Part shown: piece after piece, positions 62,390 to 64,000 of the stretch
Numbering within the stretch: the first letter of the stretch is position 1
Layout of the letters: each line of letters begins with the position of its first letter
Source of the DNA: Balneolaceae bacterium UBA7797
GTDB taxonomy: Bacteria > Bacteroidota > Rhodothermia > Balneolales > Balneolaceae
Length of the DNA stretch: 64,000 nt
Direction: 5' to 3'
Assembly (NCBI GenBank): GCA_002480645.1
Contig: DLCN01000032.1
Location: 7,873-71,872 of the forward strand
Made by a program: the position numbers and the translations under genes
Notes under the pieces: generated by a model
The model's input: only the letters and a program-made list of their open reading frames with translations
The model's database searches: none
Told to the model about the DNA's origin: nothing

Positions 62390-63875
62390 GAGATAATTGA
62401 TTAAACCAGGAACTATTATTCTGATAGTTCTCTACAACCTCTGCATTGAATCCTGTTCTGTATGTTACAAGTAGGTTCTGAATCTCTTCCTGCAAATTCA
62501 ATAATGCATTATCTATCAATTCTTTATTGAATCCTCTTTCACTAAGATCCAGAGTAAACTCCATAGAGATCATTCTACCCAGTGCCTGACCTAGTTGTAC
62601 AAGTTTTCTTTGAGGCATTTTAGGATCCAGTTCAAAATTCAAGTGATCCTTAAAGTAATCAGAACTCTTGATCGTTAGCTTATACTGATTCAAAAATTCA
62701 TAGAGATTTGTACTCTTGAATCGCCTCATCATCTTTAATACTGATTCTGAAATTTGTTGGTATAAGATATCGTTGGAACCTTCAAAAATCTGAAATGGCC
62801 TGCTATCCACCGTTGAACGTCCAGCAATATGATCTAACCTGTATCCTTTAGCTCCGGTTAACTGTAATAAAGATTGAGAAGCTTTCTGCATATAATCAGT
62901 GACCACTGTTTTAATTGCATTCGCTTCTACATCCATCTTAGCTGTATTTTTACTTAATGGGACATTAGAACCGGTAAAACTGCACATCGCTGAGCAAACA
63001 GTGAAGTAACTTTGAAGTTTAGATAAACGGTCCCTTACCTGATCGTAACTCAACAAATTGGTACCACCAACCATACGGTTCTTACAGTGATCAATAGCTT
63101 CATCCATCATTCGCTTCAGAAAGCCCATTGCCATTCCTGGAAATTGTAAACGACTTCTATGCAACAGATCCAGCATCATGGTGATTCCGGTTGCCTTTGG
63201 CTCCAATTTATGGGAGTCTGGAACTTTGATATTTACTCTGTTACGTCCGTAAGGAAGCATATACAATCCGAGATTATTGTAATACTCTTCCACTTCTATT
63301 CCACCGTTTCGTGTATCATGCACAAAAAATGAAATGTCTCTACCCAATTCTCCATCCTTCAATTCACGGGCTGTCATTAACCAATAATCAGCCATTCCGG
63401 TAAGTCCCGCCCAATGTTTTAGACCTTTAATCGAATATGTATTTGTAGATTCGTCGTAAGTATAACCTGTTTGCATTTTCAATGCTTCAGATCCATAATC
63501 GGGTTCAGTGATCATAAGACCACCCATTTTATTATTGTTGATGACCCGGTTATATACTTCTTCCTTTAGATCTTCACTTCCATAGTTAGCAATAGGCTGA
63601 AGGAATAAAGCACCATTAATACCCATCATTAAAGATAGTGGAAGAGACTCATACGAACTTGCCTCCAGCATTGAAAGAGCTTCAGCTGTATTACCACCAA
63701 ACCCACCATAATTAGATGGTATAAAGGCTGCTAATGGATGAAAATCTAGAATAGTTCGAAGTGTTGATTCAGAAATACCTCTGCTCAGAGAATAATTATT
63801 GGTCTCTTTTTCTTTCTCAAAAATTGAAGATAGCTTCTCTTTGTAGTCTTTTAAAAATGACTCGAAGTCTAACAT
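62379..63875 (-). CDS. Acyl-CoA dehydrogenase-like flavoprotein
   Basis: The 498-residue protein has an acyl-CoA dehydrogenase fold: FIPSNYGGFGGNTAEALSML near 52, GGLMITEPDYGSEALKMQTG near 125, LKHWAGLTG near 162, and the late motif FQIFEGSNDILYQQ near 370, whose glutamate is in the usual catalytic place. It is longer than the 380-residue type and carries an extra C-terminal helical segment of about 100 residues, as in some VLCAD/ACAD9-like or polyketide-linked members. The substrate is unknown. It is the first gene of a leftward operon with the sirtuin and SGNH hydrolase genes. The promoter region of about 66 bases lies between its start and the terminator of the presumed ribosomal operon. 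Confidence 0.85.
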   Translation of the reverse strand: MLDFESFLKDYKEKLSSIFEKEKETNNYSLSRGISESTLRTILDFHPLAAFIPSNYGGFGGNTAEALSMLEASSYESLPLSLMMGINGALFLQPIANYGSEDLKEEVYNRVINNNKMGGLMITEPDYGSEALKMQTGYTYDESTNTYSIKGLKHWAGLTGMADYWLMTARELKDGELGRDISFFVHDTRNGGIEVEEYYNNLGLYMLPYGRNRVNIKVPDSHKLEPKATGITMMLDLLHRSRLQFPGMAMGFLKRMMDEAIDHCKNRMVGGTNLLSYDQVRDRLSKLQSYFTVCSAMCSFTGSNVPLSKNTAKMDVEANAIKTVVTDYMQKASQSLLQLTGAKGYRLDHIAGRSTVDSRPFQIFEGSNDILYQQISESVLKMMRRFKSTNLYEFLNQYKLTIKSSDYFKDHLNFELDPKMPQRKLVQLGQALGRMISMEFTLDLSERGFNKELIDNALLNLQEEIQNLLVTYRTGFNAEVVENYQNNSSWFNQLSLEA

Positions 63876-63941
63876 GTGATTGATTGATTAATTGGCTTTT
63901 AGATACTCTTAAAATAACAATAAAGCAGATTAGCTATAAAT

Positions 63942-63974
63942 AAAAAAACCCTCTTCTTTGAAGGAAGAGGGTTT
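63942..63974 (-). terminator. Rho-independent terminator of an operon entering from the right
   Basis: On the minus strand the sequence reads aaaccctctt-cc...-aagagggttt followed by a T-run (63942-63948 are mostly A on the plus strand). The 10-11 base stem has a short loop. It faces leftward and follows the probable 5S rRNA end, so it would terminate a ribosomal RNA operon coming from beyond 64000. Confidence 0.85.
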
Positions 63975-63987
63975 AAGTAAAGGGGAA

Positions 63988-64000
63988 GGAGGCGGCGACC
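63988..64000 (-). rRNA. rrf: Probable 3' end of 5S rRNA (partial)
   Basis: The last 13 bases, read on the minus strand, are GGTCGCCGCCTCC. This matches the typical Bacteroidota 5S 3' end (GAGAGTAGGTCGCCGCC). It is immediately followed, in that direction, by a strong terminator, as expected after the last gene of an rRNA operon. Only the tip is inside the window, so the call rests on these few bases plus context. Confidence 0.6.

Overview
The window looks like a chromosomal segment of an aerobic, heterotrophic member of the Bacteroidota/FCB group, most likely Balneolota or a close relative. This placement is inferred from gene content, not from a marker-gene tree. The supporting signs are PorU, PorV and a PorD-like protein of the type IX secretion system (T9SS), surface proteins with T9SS C-terminal sorting domains, two-component propeller sensor kinases, a LytS/LytTR pair, and few strong Shine-Dalgarno sites. 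No phage, insertion sequence, CRISPR array or tRNA was found. The only clear accessory element is one VapC-type toxin-antitoxin pair.

Left part (1-24 kb). A truncated helix-hairpin-helix exported protein and a PorV-like barrel run leftward and are divergent from a PorD-like gene. An SCO-type copper chaperone precedes a polytopic chemoreceptor. Next is an electron-transfer block: ETF beta, ETF alpha, a FixC-type flavoprotein and a FixX ferredoxin. After the toxin-antitoxin pair come a short-chain acyl-CoA dehydrogenase and glutaryl-CoA dehydrogenase. Together these form a route from acyl-CoA oxidation to quinone. Further on are a haem-binding protein, an exported alpha/beta hydrolase, a DUF1080 protein, a lipoprotein cyclophilin with a helical-repeat region, lexA, rplU-rpmA with a clear terminator, a FAH-family hydrolase overlapping an M23 peptidase, RidA, and two tandem paralogous TPR lipoproteins.

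Centre (24-43 kb). After an acetyl-CoA acetyltransferase comes a tight seven-gene run on the plus strand, 25628-39774: porU, porV, an M6-like surface protein whose zinc motif is destroyed, a HEFTH-protease/beta-propeller/barrel protein, a membrane protein, a three-PASTA protein and rpe. Overlapping start and stop codons join several of these genes. This is the most interesting locus in the window: a T9SS maturation core co-transcribed with uncharacterised envelope proteins. A phoH-like gene, a metallo-beta-lactamase-fold hydrolase and a purine nucleoside phosphorylase follow.

Right part (42.5-64 kb). Two exported peptidases (M61 then M24) form a leftward pair. A small exported protein overlaps an enoyl-CoA hydratase. 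Then come a large propeller sensor kinase, an EamA transporter, a T9SS-exported BspA-like repeat/LamG protein, a LytTR regulator with its TPR-LytS kinase, a second HisKA_2-type kinase with HAMP and PAS, a HisC-like aminotransferase, an SDR enzyme and a glycine-rich duplicated membrane protein. The final leftward operon is acyl-CoA dehydrogenase, sirtuin deacylase and SGNH hydrolase. The last bases appear to be the 3' end of a 5S rRNA gene on the minus strand followed by its terminator, so a ribosomal operon probably begins just outside the window.
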